A stretch of 64,000 nt of DNA from assembly GCF_029544075.1 (NCBI RefSeq), contig NZ_JAJQJH010000009.1, positions 1 through 64,000 on the forward strand, read 5' to 3'. How positions within the stretch are numbered: the stretch's first letter is position 1; every line of letters starts with the position of its first letter. Source of the stretch: Chromohalobacter canadensis. Its GTDB lineage: Bacteria; Pseudomonadota; Gammaproteobacteria; Pseudomonadales; Halomonadaceae. The position numbers were made by a program, and so were the translations under genes. Below the pieces are notes generated by a model that saw only the letters and a program-made list of their open reading frames with translations, did no database searches and was not told the origin of the DNA. Below are positions 53,130-64,000 of this stretch, one piece after another.

Positions 53130-54032
53130 TTAAAGGTCTTGGCGTGCCCGCAATTGCTGCTCTACGATATCGACGAACGCACGTGTTCGTGTCGAAATAC
53201 TTTGCCTATTCGGATGGATAGCGACGATTTCCAGTGGTGCCGGTTTGAGGTCGAGTCCTAATTCGATGAGTTCACCTGCCTCGATACTGTCCTTGCAAAA
53301 TTCATAGGGAATGATCGCGAACCCGATTCCGGCACGGGCGCCAGCGATGAGCATCAAGCTACTGTCAACGCGATAGCGAGTCGGTACATCCAGCGCGATG
53401 GTTCGATCTTCAGCGTCAAGGAAATGCCAGGGATTCGCCTGTAGTGCCGTCAAGGTCGAAATGCAGGGTAACTGGCTGAGTTCCTGCACCGACGCGGGCC
53501 GGCCATGCTCGGCAATGACCGAAGGGGCTGCGACCACGGCGCTGCGCATGCTGACCAGTGGGCGAACCACCATACCGCTATCGGACAGCTTGCCACGGTG
53601 GTAGCAGATCGAGACATCCACATCCCTTCTGACGGGGTCGAGCGGTGCCATGCTGGTGATACAGTCGATGGCGATGTCCGGGTGGTCGGCCACGAAAGTG
53701 GCGATACTTTCATCGAGCCATTTGACGCCGAATTCGGAAGGAATAGCGACGGTAATCCTACCGCTTAGGCTGCCATGTTGACCCTTCATCTCATGCTCGA
53801 CTTCCTCCAAATCGCCAATGATGCTTTCTGATAGATGATATAAACGTTGGCCCTCGGCGGTAAGGCGCAAATGTCGTGTATTTCTCATTACTAACTGATG
53901 AGACAGTTGATTTTCCAATTGATCGAGGTGGCGTGCCACCGTTGACTTGGGAATGTCCAATGCCTTTGAGGCTGCCAGGATCGAACCTTGCTTGGCGATG
54001 GCGACAAAGACTTTTAAGTAATCGAGATTCAT
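53130..54032 (-). CDS. LysR-family regulator next to aceEF
   Basis: 300 residues. The HTH is MNLDYLKVFVAIAKQGSILA..DIPKSTVARHLDQLENQL (near the N-terminus) and the effector domain begins LSGRITVAIPSEFG. It resembles the AaeR/YhaJ-like group. It is divergent from aceE with a 137-base gap, so control of the pyruvate dehydrogenase genes, and not only of itself, is likely; in enterics that job belongs to the GntR-type PdhR. Confidence 0.83.
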   Translation of the reverse strand: MNLDYLKVFVAIAKQGSILAASKALDIPKSTVARHLDQLENQLSHQLVMRNTRHLRLTAEGQRLYHLSESIIGDLEEVEHEMKGQHGSLSGRITVAIPSEFGVKWLDESIATFVADHPDIAIDCITSMAPLDPVRRDVDVSICYHRGKLSDSGMVVRPLVSMRSAVVAAPSVIAEHGRPASVQELSQLPCISTLTALQANPWHFLDAEDRTIALDVPTRYRVDSSLMLIAGARAGIGFAIIPYEFCKDSIEAGELIELGLDLKPAPLEIVAIHPNRQSISTRTRAFVDIVEQQLRARQDL

Positions 54033-54169
54033 AGGCTCAAATCCGGGAAAGTGTTTCCAATCTTACTGCGTTGCCAGCATCGAGGCGCAATATTAGGGTT
54101 TTCGAGGAGTAGGCGGCCGGCCTCTTGTATAGCTTAATCGATCTTATCTTTTGAAAGAGGCGCGATATT

Positions 54170-56860
<2,691 letters not shown>

Positions 56861-56921
56861 AGCGCACCCGAGTATGAGCTCACATGACATGAAAGCGGAT
56901 TAAAGGACAAGGAGCGCTACA

Positions 56922-58310
56922 GTGCGTAAGGAAATGATACGGGTGCCCGACATCGGCGGCAGCGAGAACGTGCCGATCATCGAATTGGCGATTAGCGCAG
57001 GCGACGAGATCGACGCGGAAGATACGTTGATCACGCTGGAATCCGACAAGGCCTCCATGGACGTGCCCAGCCCCTACAAGGGCAAGATGGTCGAAGTTTC
57101 GGTCAAGGAAGGAGATAGCGTCTCCGAAGGAGACCTAATCGGTACCATGGAAGTTGCCGATGCAGGGGACGATGCGGAAGACGCCGACGAGACGCTAGCG
57201 GAAGGCGAGTCTGAGAGTGTCGCGCTGCCTGCGGAAGCCAAGAAGTCAGCCAAGAAAGCTAATGCCGGTCAGAAAGACGCCAGTCAGCAAACGACCAGCG
57301 CTACCAAGTCGGAGCCGTCTGCCAAGGAGCCAGCGGGCGAGCCGGGCCCCGAGGCACGCCACAAGCACGGCGACGACAAAACGGTGGGAGCTCATGTCCA
57401 TGCCGGTCCGGCGGTGCGCATGCTGGCGCGCGAGCTGGGCGTCGACCTGGCCCAAGTCACACCCACTGGGCCCAAGAATCGTGTGCTGAAGGAAGATGTG
57501 CAAGGCTACGTCAAGAACGCCCTGCAGCAGCGTTCCAGCGGGGCCGGAAGCTCGGCCGCGCCGAGTGGCGGTGCGGGTATCCCGGCGGTGCCGGACATCG
57601 ACTTCAGCCAGTTCGGCGAGGTCGAGGAAAAGCCCATGGGCCGCCTGATGAAGGCGGGCGCGGCCAACCTGCATCGCAGCTGGCTCAACGTGCCGCACGT
57701 CACCCAGTTCGACGAAGCGGACATCACCGAGCTCGAAGCCTTCCGCAAGTCGATGAAGGACGAGGCCGCCAAGCAGGACGCCAAGCTCACGCCGCTGCCG
57801 TTCATGATCAAGGCCTGTGCCTACGCCTTGCAGAAGTTCCCGCAGTTCAACGTCAGCCTGAAGAGCGACGGCGAAACGCTGGTGCAGAAGCACTACGTGC
57901 ACATCGGCATCGCCGTGGATACGCCGGACGGCCTGATGGTGCCGGTAATCCGTAACGCCGACCAGAAATCGCTGATCGAGCTGGCCAAGGAATCGGTCGA
58001 GCTGGCCGGCAAGGCGCAGTCGAAGAAGCTCAAGCGCGAGGAGATGAGCGGTGGCTGCTTCACCATCTCCAGTTTGGGTTCCATCGGCGGCACCGCCTTC
58101 ACGCCCATCGTCAACGCCCCGGAAGTCGCCATCCTCGGCGTTTCCAAGGCGCAGACGAAACCGGTGTGGGACGGCTCGGAGTTCGCCCCAAGGCTGATGA
58201 TGCCGCTGTCGTTGTCCTACGACCACCGAGCGGTCAACGGCGCCGACGCGGCTCGCTTCACGGCCTTTTTGGCCCGGGCTTTGAGCGATATAAGAACGCT
58301 TTTGCTGTGA
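56922..58310 (+). CDS. aceF: Dihydrolipoyllysine acetyltransferase (E2)
   Basis: 462 residues with one lipoyl domain (lipoyl Lys in TLESDKASMDVPSP, about 43), an Ala/Lys/Glu-rich linker, a peripheral subunit-binding domain (AGPAVRMLARELGVDLAQV, about 162-180) and the catalytic domain ending in SLSYDHRAVNGADAARF (His-Asp active site). Some gammaproteobacterial AceF have two or three lipoyl domains; this one has a single one. Start is GTG at 56922 with AAGGAG 7 bases upstream. Confidence 0.94.
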   Translation: MRKEMIRVPDIGGSENVPIIELAISAGDEIDAEDTLITLESDKASMDVPSPYKGKMVEVSVKEGDSVSEGDLIGTMEVADAGDDAEDADETLAEGESESVALPAEAKKSAKKANAGQKDASQQTTSATKSEPSAKEPAGEPGPEARHKHGDDKTVGAHVHAGPAVRMLARELGVDLAQVTPTGPKNRVLKEDVQGYVKNALQQRSSGAGSSAAPSGGAGIPAVPDIDFSQFGEVEEKPMGRLMKAGAANLHRSWLNVPHVTQFDEADITELEAFRKSMKDEAAKQDAKLTPLPFMIKACAYALQKFPQFNVSLKSDGETLVQKHYVHIGIAVDTPDGLMVPVIRNADQKSLIELAKESVELAGKAQSKKLKREEMSGGCFTISSLGSIGGTAFTPIVNAPEVAILGVSKAQTKPVWDGSEFAPRLMMPLSLSYDHRAVNGADAARFTAFLARALSDIRTLLL

Positions 58311-58392
58311 TTTCGTCTCTTGTTTCTCAGGACTAGCTCATCCCAGACAGTTGTTGAACAAACAACCTCCCGTTGGCTAGTGTGTCTAGCGT

Positions 58393-58589
58393 GCTTGACG
58401 GGGTGCCGGGCGACCGGCTGAGAGATGCAAGTCCGTGAGTCGGGCTAGCGCATTAACCCGTTGAACCTGATCCGGCGAATGCCTGCGCGTGCAGGCGGGT
58501 ACTGGCGTAGGGAATCAAGCGGGCCTGTGACAACACATCTGCCTGTCCCCTGTGGCCTGCCTCCGGATCCTACTTGCCAACGACCGGAG
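58393..58589 (+). promoter_or_regulatory. TPP riboswitch with SD-sequestering helix
   Basis: Aptamer 58393-58520: P1 arms GCTTGA/TCAAGC, conserved ACGGGGTGCC (58398-58407), CTGAGA (58418-58423), ACCCGTTGAACCTGATCCGG (58456-58475) and GGCGTAGGGAA near 58504. Downstream, CTCCGG (58561-58566) pairs with CCGGAG (58584-58589), covering the Shine-Dalgarno of tenA. This suggests translational shut-off when thiamine pyrophosphate is bound. The 82 bases between aceF and the aptamer show no gene. Confidence 0.92.
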
Positions 58590-58595
58590 ACGATC

Positions 58596-59270
58596 ATGGC
58601 CTACAGTTTCGACGATCTCAAAAACGCGTGCGCGGCCGACTGGCAGGCGTATCTCCAGCACGATTTCGTGCGCCGTCTAGGCACCGGTACGCTCGAGCCG
58701 GGTGCTTTTCGCTATTATCTCCAGCAGGACTATCTGTTTCTTCAGCATTTCGCGCGGGCGTATGCGCTGGCGATCTATAAAAGCCGCAATATGGCGGATC
58801 TGCGCCAAGCCTTCGACGGTCTCAAGGCCATCGTCGATACCGAGCTGACGCTGCATGTCGACTACTGCCGGCAATGGGGCATCAGTGACCATGACTTGGC
58901 TCGATTACCAGAAGACCGTGCCACCATGGCTTACACGCGCTATGTGCTCGATGCCGGCAATCGGGGTGATTTACTCGATATGCACGTGGCGCTTGCCCCG
59001 TGTCTGGTGGGCTACGGTGAAATCGCCAATGTACTCAATAGCGAGCCCACGACGGTACGTGCCGATAATCCTTACGATGCCTGGATCGCGATGTACGAAA
59101 GCGATGAATTTCAGAGCGCCATGCGCAGCGAAATCGAATGGCTGGACAAACGGCTGGCCGGCGTGACTGAGCAGCGCTTTGAAGAACTGGTGGGTGTTTT
59201 TCGAGATGCGACCCGTCTAGAGATCGACTTTTGGCAAATGGGGCTCGACTGGCGATCTCGTAGTCACTAA
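58596..59270 (+). CDS. tenA: TenA-type thiaminase II / aminopyrimidine aminohydrolase
   Basis: 224 residues, all-helical TenA fold: RYYLQQDYLFLQHFARAYAL (about 42-61), TELTLHVDYCRQWGI with the active-site cysteine of the TenA_C class, and MHVALAPCLVGYGEI. It salvages the pyrimidine half of degraded thiamine. The ATG at 58596 (GGAGA upstream) is fixed by the riboswitch expression platform; the open frame further upstream is the aptamer itself. It follows the ThDP-dependent aceEF genes. Confidence 0.93.
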   Translation: MAYSFDDLKNACAADWQAYLQHDFVRRLGTGTLEPGAFRYYLQQDYLFLQHFARAYALAIYKSRNMADLRQAFDGLKAIVDTELTLHVDYCRQWGISDHDLARLPEDRATMAYTRYVLDAGNRGDLLDMHVALAPCLVGYGEIANVLNSEPTTVRADNPYDAWIAMYESDEFQSAMRSEIEWLDKRLAGVTEQRFEELVGVFRDATRLEIDFWQMGLDWRSRSH

Positions 59271-59285
59271 TTAGATCAACCCGTA

Positions 59286-60560
59286 TTACGGCTCGTGTTG
59301 GCGATAGGTCTCTTGCGGTTGAAGATATAAGCGCTGTCGGCGCTGTCGGCGCTGTTGGATCAGCATGATAGCCCCGATCAGGGCGGCGATGACGCCGGCA
59401 CTGGCGCCGACGCTCATCGCCCAGCGTGGCCCAGCGTGGTCGGCGAGCCAGCCGACGATGGGGGCGCCAAGCGGCGTGCCACCCATGGTGATCGCCATGC
59501 GCAACGCCATTACTCGGCCACGCATCATCGGTTCCGTCGAGAGCTGAATCAGTGCGTTGGACGCGGTCATGAAGGTCAGCGCGGCCAAGCCCGTCAGCAT
59601 CAGGGCGGAGGCGAAGAGGTATGCGTTGGGGGCAAGAGCTGCCAGGCCGCAGCAGACACCGAATCCCAGAGTAGAGAAGCACAGTAGCCGCATGTGTGGG
59701 CGCTCGCGCTTGGCTGCCAATAGCGCACCCGTGACCGAGCCGACGGCTAAGGATGAGGTTAGGAACCCGTACTGGCCAGCTTCGCCATGAAAGGCGCGTA
59801 CCGACATGGTGGAAATATAGACCGCGAAGTTGAAGCCGAAGGTGCCGATCATGAAGAGCATCAGCAAAATGGCTTTCAACTCGGGGCGCTGCCAGACATA
59901 ACGGAAACCTTCCGTCAGTCCGCCAGTGTTATGCCTTGGCCGGGCGACGGGGAGCAGTTCATCTAGCCGCAGTAAACATAGCGACCCGAGCACGGCGGCG
60001 AAAGACGCTGCGTTGATCATGAAGACCCAACCGCTGCCGAAGGCAGCGATCAACAACCCGGCAACGGCAGGGCCGATCATCCGTGCAGCGTTGAAGGAGG
60101 TCGAGTTGAGGGCCACTGCGTTGGAGAGATACTTTTCGCCGACCAGATCGTTGACGAAGGTCTGTCGTGCGGGGGCATCGAAGGCCGTGACGCAGCCGAG
60201 CCCCAAAGCGAAGAGGTAAACCTGCCAAAGTGTCACCACGCCGGTGAGGGTGACCAGTCCCAGCCCTACTGCCAATAGCCCCAGCAATGCCTGAGTGAGA
60301 AGGATTAGCCGGCGGCGGTCGAAATGATCGGCGGCGTAGCCGGTCAGCGGAAGCAGCAGCAACTGTGGGCCGAACTGTAAGGCGATGGTGATGCCCACGG
60401 CGCTGGCATCGTGGTCGGTGAGCACGGTTAGTACCAACCAGTCCTGAGCGATGCGCTGCATCCAAGTGCCGATATTGGAAACCAGGGCGCCGATGGCCCA
60501 CACGCGGTAATTGTAAAAACGTAGCGAGCGAAAAAGGCGGGTATCACTCATGCCGTGCAT
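59286..60560 (-). CDS. MFS transporter, EntS/DUF894-like exporter
   Basis: 424 residues with about twelve hydrophobic segments; SLRFYNYRVWAIGALVSNIG at the start and LDEL..RHNTGGLTEGFRYVWQRPELKAIL-type central loop (about 195-225) are typical of the MFS-3/EntS exporter group. Start may be 60560 or the ATG at 60551; no strong ribosome site distinguishes them. The gene converges on tenA with a 15-base gap. The substrate is unknown; siderophore or drug export is common in the family. Confidence 0.8.
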   Translation of the reverse strand: MHGMSDTRLFRSLRFYNYRVWAIGALVSNIGTWMQRIAQDWLVLTVLTDHDASAVGITIALQFGPQLLLLPLTGYAADHFDRRRLILLTQALLGLLAVGLGLVTLTGVVTLWQVYLFALGLGCVTAFDAPARQTFVNDLVGEKYLSNAVALNSTSFNAARMIGPAVAGLLIAAFGSGWVFMINAASFAAVLGSLCLLRLDELLPVARPRHNTGGLTEGFRYVWQRPELKAILLMLFMIGTFGFNFAVYISTMSVRAFHGEAGQYGFLTSSLAVGSVTGALLAAKRERPHMRLLCFSTLGFGVCCGLAALAPNAYLFASALMLTGLAALTFMTASNALIQLSTEPMMRGRVMALRMAITMGGTPLGAPIVGWLADHAGPRWAMSVGASAGVIAALIGAIMLIQQRRQRRQRLYLQPQETYRQHEP

Positions 60561-60745
60561 AGCAGTTGACGGGAGAAGAAGGTCGTACGGTTTGAGTTGC
60601 TGTGCATAAGCGTTTTGGACTGGTTGAAGGATCGGAGTGGCAGCGTTAATCCGCTAACGACCGTTGTACCACGGCCTGGCCTCACGCATGATTCAGACCA
60701 TGGTGGCAACGCCCCGATTCGATATTTCTGAGACGAGAGGACATC

Positions 60746-61042
60746 ATGCCGCAATATGCCGTAGTGGCCTACGATTACACTGATGCCGAGGCGTTGGATC
60801 GCCGCCTGGCCAACCGCGAGGCGCATTTGGCGGGCGTGCGCGCGCTTGCCCAAGAGGGATGTTTCCTGAGTGGTGGGGCAATCCTGGATGACAACGGCAA
60901 GATGGTTGGCTCTAGCGCGCACTTCCAGTTCGCCGACCGCCAGGCGTTGGAAGCATGGCTTGAGATAGAACCCTACATGACCGGTCGCGTATGGGAGCGA
61001 GTCGATATTCGCGAAGTGAAACTGTTTGACCCGAGCAACTGA
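60746..61042 (+). CDS. YciI-family protein
   Basis: 98 residues, small ferredoxin-like fold with the YciI pattern: YAVVAYDYTDAEALDRRLAN, then RAHLAGVRAL-like segment (here REAHLAGVRALAQEG, catalytic His about 27) and GSSAHFQFADRQALEAWL. Related proteins include dehydrochlorinases and muconolactone-isomerase-like enzymes, but YciI itself has no settled reaction. It is followed 8 bases later by a small unknown gene. Confidence 0.85.
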   Translation: MPQYAVVAYDYTDAEALDRRLANREAHLAGVRALAQEGCFLSGGAILDDNGKMVGSSAHFQFADRQALEAWLEIEPYMTGRVWERVDIREVKLFDPSN

Positions 61043-61050
61043 GCGAAACC

Positions 61051-61398
61051 ATGTCCGATAGTCCGTTACCGTTTGTGGTCGCCGTGCGCGAAACGCTTGG
61101 ATTGGCGCCGCGAGAGAAGCTACCAATGACCTACCAGGACGTCGCCGACGCGCTCGGCTTGCAGCCACCGCGTACTATCCAGCGTGTCGCCCAAGCACTG
61201 GAGGCGTCGATGCGCGAGGATGCCGCCCAGGACCGCCCCTTTATCGCCGCGCTGGTGGTCAGCCGCCGTGCCCCGCACATGCCGGCACGTGGCTTCTTCG
61301 AGTTAGCCGTCGAACTGGAGCGGTTTCCCGCCGATACCGCCCTGCATGCCCAGGCGTGGCGGGACGAGTACCAGCGAGCCCTGGCGCAGCGTGAATAA
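61051..61398 (+). CDS. Hypothetical protein (115 aa)
   Basis: I do not recognise the family. 115 residues, soluble, with PMTYQDVADALGLQPPRTIQ (about 25-44), which looks like a helix-turn-helix that would suit a ribosomal- or DNA-binding role, and a C-terminal helix rich in Arg, Ala and Gln. It is probably cotranscribed with the YciI-like gene (8-base gap). No signal peptide or membrane segment. Confidence 0.6.
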   Translation: MSDSPLPFVVAVRETLGLAPREKLPMTYQDVADALGLQPPRTIQRVAQALEASMREDAAQDRPFIAALVVSRRAPHMPARGFFELAVELERFPADTALHAQAWRDEYQRALAQRE

Positions 61399-61494
61399 GC
61401 GCTTGCTTGTTGTGGCTTATAGCAGGATCTACGTTTAGAGGGCTAAACACGTTTTGCCGTACAAGGATGTCTTATACACCACATGGAGGTGAGC

Positions 61495-62358
61495 ATGGTT
61501 CGCAAGGTCGCGATTCACGCACAGTCCCAGACACTGCCGGGCAGCGAAGCCGAGATGGACCCGCCGGCGGAAATGATCCGTCCCGGCTACCGGGGAGCGG
61601 CGAAGCTGGAAGGCAAGATCGCCTTGATCACCGGTGGCGACAGCGGCATCGGCCGCTCGGTGGCGATCCACTTCGCTCGCGAGGGCGCCGATGTGGCGGT
61701 GGTCTATCTGAGCGAGCGCGAGGATGCCGCCGAGACGCAGCGCCTGGTGGAGGCCGAAGGGCGCCGTTGTCATCTGATCGAGGGCGACCTGGCGGAGGCC
61801 GAGTTCTGCCGTCGCTGCATCGACGAGACGGTGCAGGTCTACGGAGGGCTCAACATCCTGGTCAACAACGCCGGCACCCAGTGGGTGTGCCAGGACCTGA
61901 CCGAGCTTTCCGACGAGCAGTGGCGCTCGGTGTTCGAGACCAACATGCACAGCCAGTTCTATCTCGCCAAGGCGGCGTTGCCGCACCTGGGCGAGGACGA
62001 CGCCATCATCAACAACGCCTCGGTGAATGCCTATATCGGGCCGGACTTCCTGGTCGACTATTCGGCCACCAAGGGGGCGATCGTCAGCTTCACGCGGAGT
62101 CTCTCGAACCAGGTGGTGGGGCGCGGCATTCGTGTCAACGCCGTGGCGCCCGGGCCGGTGTGGACGCCGTTGCAGCCGGCGACGCTGGGCGCCCACGACC
62201 CGCAATGGCTGGAAGGCTTCGGCGAGGAGACGCCGATGGGACGCGCCGGACAGCCCAGCGAGCTGGGACCGGTATTCGTCTTCCTGGCGAGTCTCGATGC
62301 TTCCTTCATCAGCGGCCAGACGATTCATCCCAATGGTGGTACCGTCGTCAATGGCTAA
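61495..62358 (+). CDS. SDR-family oxidoreductase (YghA-like)
   Basis: 287 residues. The extended N-terminus (about 40 residues, PGSEAEMDPPAEMIRPGYRG) before the Rossmann motif IALITGGDSGIGRSVAIHFA is typical for the YghA/YhdF group. NNAG occurs in LVNNAGTQWV, the active Tyr/Lys in VDYSATKGA. The ATG at 61495 is chosen because GGAGG lies inside the longer frame that begins at 61483. The stop overlaps the next start as TAATG, so the epimerase gene is translationally coupled. Confidence 0.87.
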   Translation: MVRKVAIHAQSQTLPGSEAEMDPPAEMIRPGYRGAAKLEGKIALITGGDSGIGRSVAIHFAREGADVAVVYLSEREDAAETQRLVEAEGRRCHLIEGDLAEAEFCRRCIDETVQVYGGLNILVNNAGTQWVCQDLTELSDEQWRSVFETNMHSQFYLAKAALPHLGEDDAIINNASVNAYIGPDFLVDYSATKGAIVSFTRSLSNQVVGRGIRVNAVAPGPVWTPLQPATLGAHDPQWLEGFGEETPMGRAGQPSELGPVFVFLASLDASFISGQTIHPNGGTVVNG

Positions 62359-63650
62359 TGACAGCCAACGTTTTGGTCACGCGAGGCGCGCAAGGCATGG
62401 CAGATGATAGGCACTCACCGGCACGGCGCTGGCTGGACGCCGACACGCATCACCACTGGCTGACCCGGGAAGGGCTGGGGCTGCTCGAGTTCCACCGACA
62501 GGCCCGCCTGTCGAGCGGCGGGTTCGCGCCGCTGGACGGCGATGGGAGGATTTCCGAAGGGGCGAGCGCGGATACCATGATCACCGGTCGCATGGCGCAC
62601 AGCTATGGCTTGGCGGCGATGCAGGGCGTGCCCGGCGCGGCCGCGCTGGCCGAGCATGCCATACGTGCCTTGAGCGGCCTGCTGCGCGACGAACGAGACG
62701 GCGGCTGGCTGGCGGGGGATCCCGCCGTGATGGAGGATCGTACCAAGCAGTGCTACCTGCATCATTTCGTCGCCCTGGGAGCCGCGACGGCAACCCAGGC
62801 GGGCATTCCCGGCGCGCCGCGGCTGCTCGATGAGGTGGTCGAGGTCATCGAGACGCGCTTCTGGTCGGAGGACGAGCAGGCCTTCGTAGAGCGTTATGCA
62901 CAAGGATGGCACGAGCTGGCGGACTACCGTGGCGGCAACAGCAACATGCATGGCGTGGAGCTGTGCCTGGCGTTGGCCGACGTGCGCGACGAGCCGCATT
63001 GGCTGGATCGTGCACTGGCCATCGCCGAGCGCCTGATCCATCGCCATGCCGCGCCTCGCGATTACCGCATTCTCGAGCATTTCCATGGCGACTGGGCCGA
63101 GTGGCCGGAATACAACGCCGAGCAGCCGCATCACGACTTCTATCCGTATGGCGCCACGCCTGGACACGGCTTCGAATGGTCGCGCCTGATGCTGCATCTG
63201 GAGGCGGCGCTCGAGGCGCGCGGACGGGAGGCGCCCGCCTGGCTGTTCGCGGACGCCGCTGCGCTGTTCGAGGCCAGCCTGCGCGATGGTTGGGCGCCCG
63301 ATGGCGCGCCGGGGCTGGTGTATACCGTGGACTGGCAAGGCCAGCCGAGCTCTCGCCGTCGTCGCCACTGGACCCATGCCGAGGCACTGGCCGCCGCCGG
63401 TGCCTTCCTGCAACGCACGGGCGAGGCGCACTACGAGCGCTGGTACCGCCACTTGTGGGACTTCATCGACACCACCTTCATCGACCGGCAACGCGGTGGC
63501 TGGCAGCAGGAACTGGATCATTTCCTCGCCATCGACCCGGAGCAGGGTGACGTCAAACCCGACCTCTATCACGCTTATCAAGCCACCTTGCTGCCGCGTC
63601 TACCGCTGGCGCCGGCACTGGCCGTGGCGGTGGCTATGCAAGATAGCTGA
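62358..63650 (+). CDS. AGE-family (N-acylglucosamine 2-epimerase-like) sugar isomerase
   Basis: 430 residues, (alpha/alpha)6-barrel family that includes mannose isomerase YihS and cellobiose 2-epimerase. Histidines typical of the active site are in CYLHHFVALGAA, GGNSNMHGVELCLAL, GATPGHGFEWSRLML and RRRHWTHAEALAA. Start is the ATG in the TAATG overlap with the SDR gene (62358). The frame remains open further upstream only as a shadow of the SDR. The gene pair may interconvert and oxidise or reduce a hexose. It converges on the last gene with a 17-base overlap of ends. Confidence 0.83.
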   Translation: MTANVLVTRGAQGMADDRHSPARRWLDADTHHHWLTREGLGLLEFHRQARLSSGGFAPLDGDGRISEGASADTMITGRMAHSYGLAAMQGVPGAAALAEHAIRALSGLLRDERDGGWLAGDPAVMEDRTKQCYLHHFVALGAATATQAGIPGAPRLLDEVVEVIETRFWSEDEQAFVERYAQGWHELADYRGGNSNMHGVELCLALADVRDEPHWLDRALAIAERLIHRHAAPRDYRILEHFHGDWAEWPEYNAEQPHHDFYPYGATPGHGFEWSRLMLHLEAALEARGREAPAWLFADAAALFEASLRDGWAPDGAPGLVYTVDWQGQPSSRRRRHWTHAEALAAAGAFLQRTGEAHYERWYRHLWDFIDTTFIDRQRGGWQQELDHFLAIDPEQGDVKPDLYHAYQATLLPRLPLAPALAVAVAMQDS

Positions 63651-64000
63651 GCGGCAGGTACGGGTAAGCGATGCCAATACCGCCGGCAATGGCGAGCAAG
63701 ACCATGCCGGCCCACAGATAATAGGTGCGTCGACGCTGTGCCTTGGCGTCGGTGCGTTGCTGTTGATGTAACTGGCCAAGCTCGGTGTGTAGCAACGCTA
63801 TTTCTTTATCACGTTGTGTCGTATGTTCTTCAATTTGTCGCGAGAGTGCCTCGTGAGTTTTGGTGATGTCGGTATCGAGCTGTGCTTGCAACTCTTGCCG
63901 AGCTTGCGAGAGGGCCTCGGACAGAGATGACTGACGTGATAGGAAATCGGCCTTTTGTGCCTCTACCTCCCGTCGTAGCGTGGCGATGTCGGCGCGTGTT
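63634..64000 (-). CDS. Coiled-coil protein with C-terminal membrane anchor (partial)
   Basis: The reading frame is open from the right edge (first full codon at 63999) to 63634; the start lies outside the window. About 90 residues of heptad-like helix rich in Glu, Gln, Arg and Leu (TLRREVEAQKADFLSRQSSL; EEHTTQRDKEIALLHTELGQ) are followed by a basic patch and one membrane segment (YYLWAGMVLLAIAGGIGIAY) near the C-terminus. Resembles bacterial CCDC90/DUF1640-type proteins in layout, but I would not assign it. Its 3' end overlaps the epimerase gene antisense. Confidence 0.6.
   Translation of the reverse strand, partial: TRADIATLRREVEAQKADFLSRQSSLSEALSQARQELQAQLDTDITKTHEALSRQIEEHTTQRDKEIALLHTELGQLHQQQRTDAKAQRRRTYYLWAGMVLLAIAGGIGIAYPYLPLSYLA

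Noticed and set aside
61407-63650. A 747-codon open frame covering the SDR region and the AGE epimerase
   Set aside because: The first 317 codons are an out-of-frame shadow of the SDR gene, with arginine- and glycine-rich nonsense; the real gene starts at the TAATG overlap (62358).

Overview
The window reads as a chromosome segment of a GC-rich gammaproteobacterium, most probably a member of the Halomonadaceae (Halomonas/Chromohalobacter type). This is an inference from gene content (TRAP uptake operon, complete myo-inositol pathway, TPP-switched tenA, gamma-glutamyl amine genes) and codon bias; no rRNA, tRNA or CRISPR was recognised. Most of the window is accessory catabolism.

Left end (1-8009): a visibly AT-richer block. 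A leftward operon holds a broken ALAS-type alpha-oxoamine synthase, a GNAT acetyltransferase, a Gfo/Idh/MocA oxidoreductase, an MFS exporter, an FAD/NAD(P)-binding protein and a C-terminally truncated ATP-grasp protein. It faces a divergent MocR-type regulator. It looks like a horizontally acquired, partly decayed small-molecule biosynthesis cluster that I cannot match to a described product.

8100-15230: two copies of a NYN-domain (PIN-like) nuclease gene with identical protein sequence lie in a 564-bp direct repeat. They flank a FadR-type regulator, a TRAP transporter (P, Q, M) and an RpiB-type isomerase. A RhuM-Fic fusion protein follows the second copy. A small 3' remnant of the NYN gene is found again at 19433.

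15346-22842: a TPR protein and divergent AraC regulator, a DUF2182/DUF1326 pair, an alpha/beta hydrolase, a DUF2252 protein and a 5'-truncated oxidoreductase remnant.

22849-36999: a complete myo-inositol catabolic locus: iolG, two xylose-isomerase-like TIM-barrel proteins (IolH- and IolI-like), iolC fused to a DUF2090 aldolase domain, iolD, iolE, iolA and iolB, with an RpiR-family regulator. A tautomerase and an NCS1-family permease complete it. A 14-bp palindrome, RGAAT-N4-ATTCY, recurs upstream of the permease, iolC, iolI and the regulator. This ties the NCS1 permease to the regulon as the candidate inositol transporter.

37144-49404: an SDR/LysR divergent pair; a GntR-controlled gamma-glutamyl-amine operon (glutamine-synthetase-like ligase, two FAD amine oxidases, NhaC-type antiporter); a secreted sugar-dehydrogenase-like beta-propeller with a DUF2231 membrane protein; and an MscS-type channel.

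49449-53003: a decayed hipBA locus, an intact IS5-family element with TTAA target duplication, a DAO-type oxidoreductase and a Nudix hydrolase.

53130-64000: a LysR gene divergent from aceE-aceF; a TPP riboswitch with a visible Shine-Dalgarno-sequestering helix controlling tenA; an MFS exporter; a YciI-like protein with a small unknown; a translationally coupled SDR and AGE-family epimerase; and the C-terminal part of a coiled-coil membrane protein running off the right edge.
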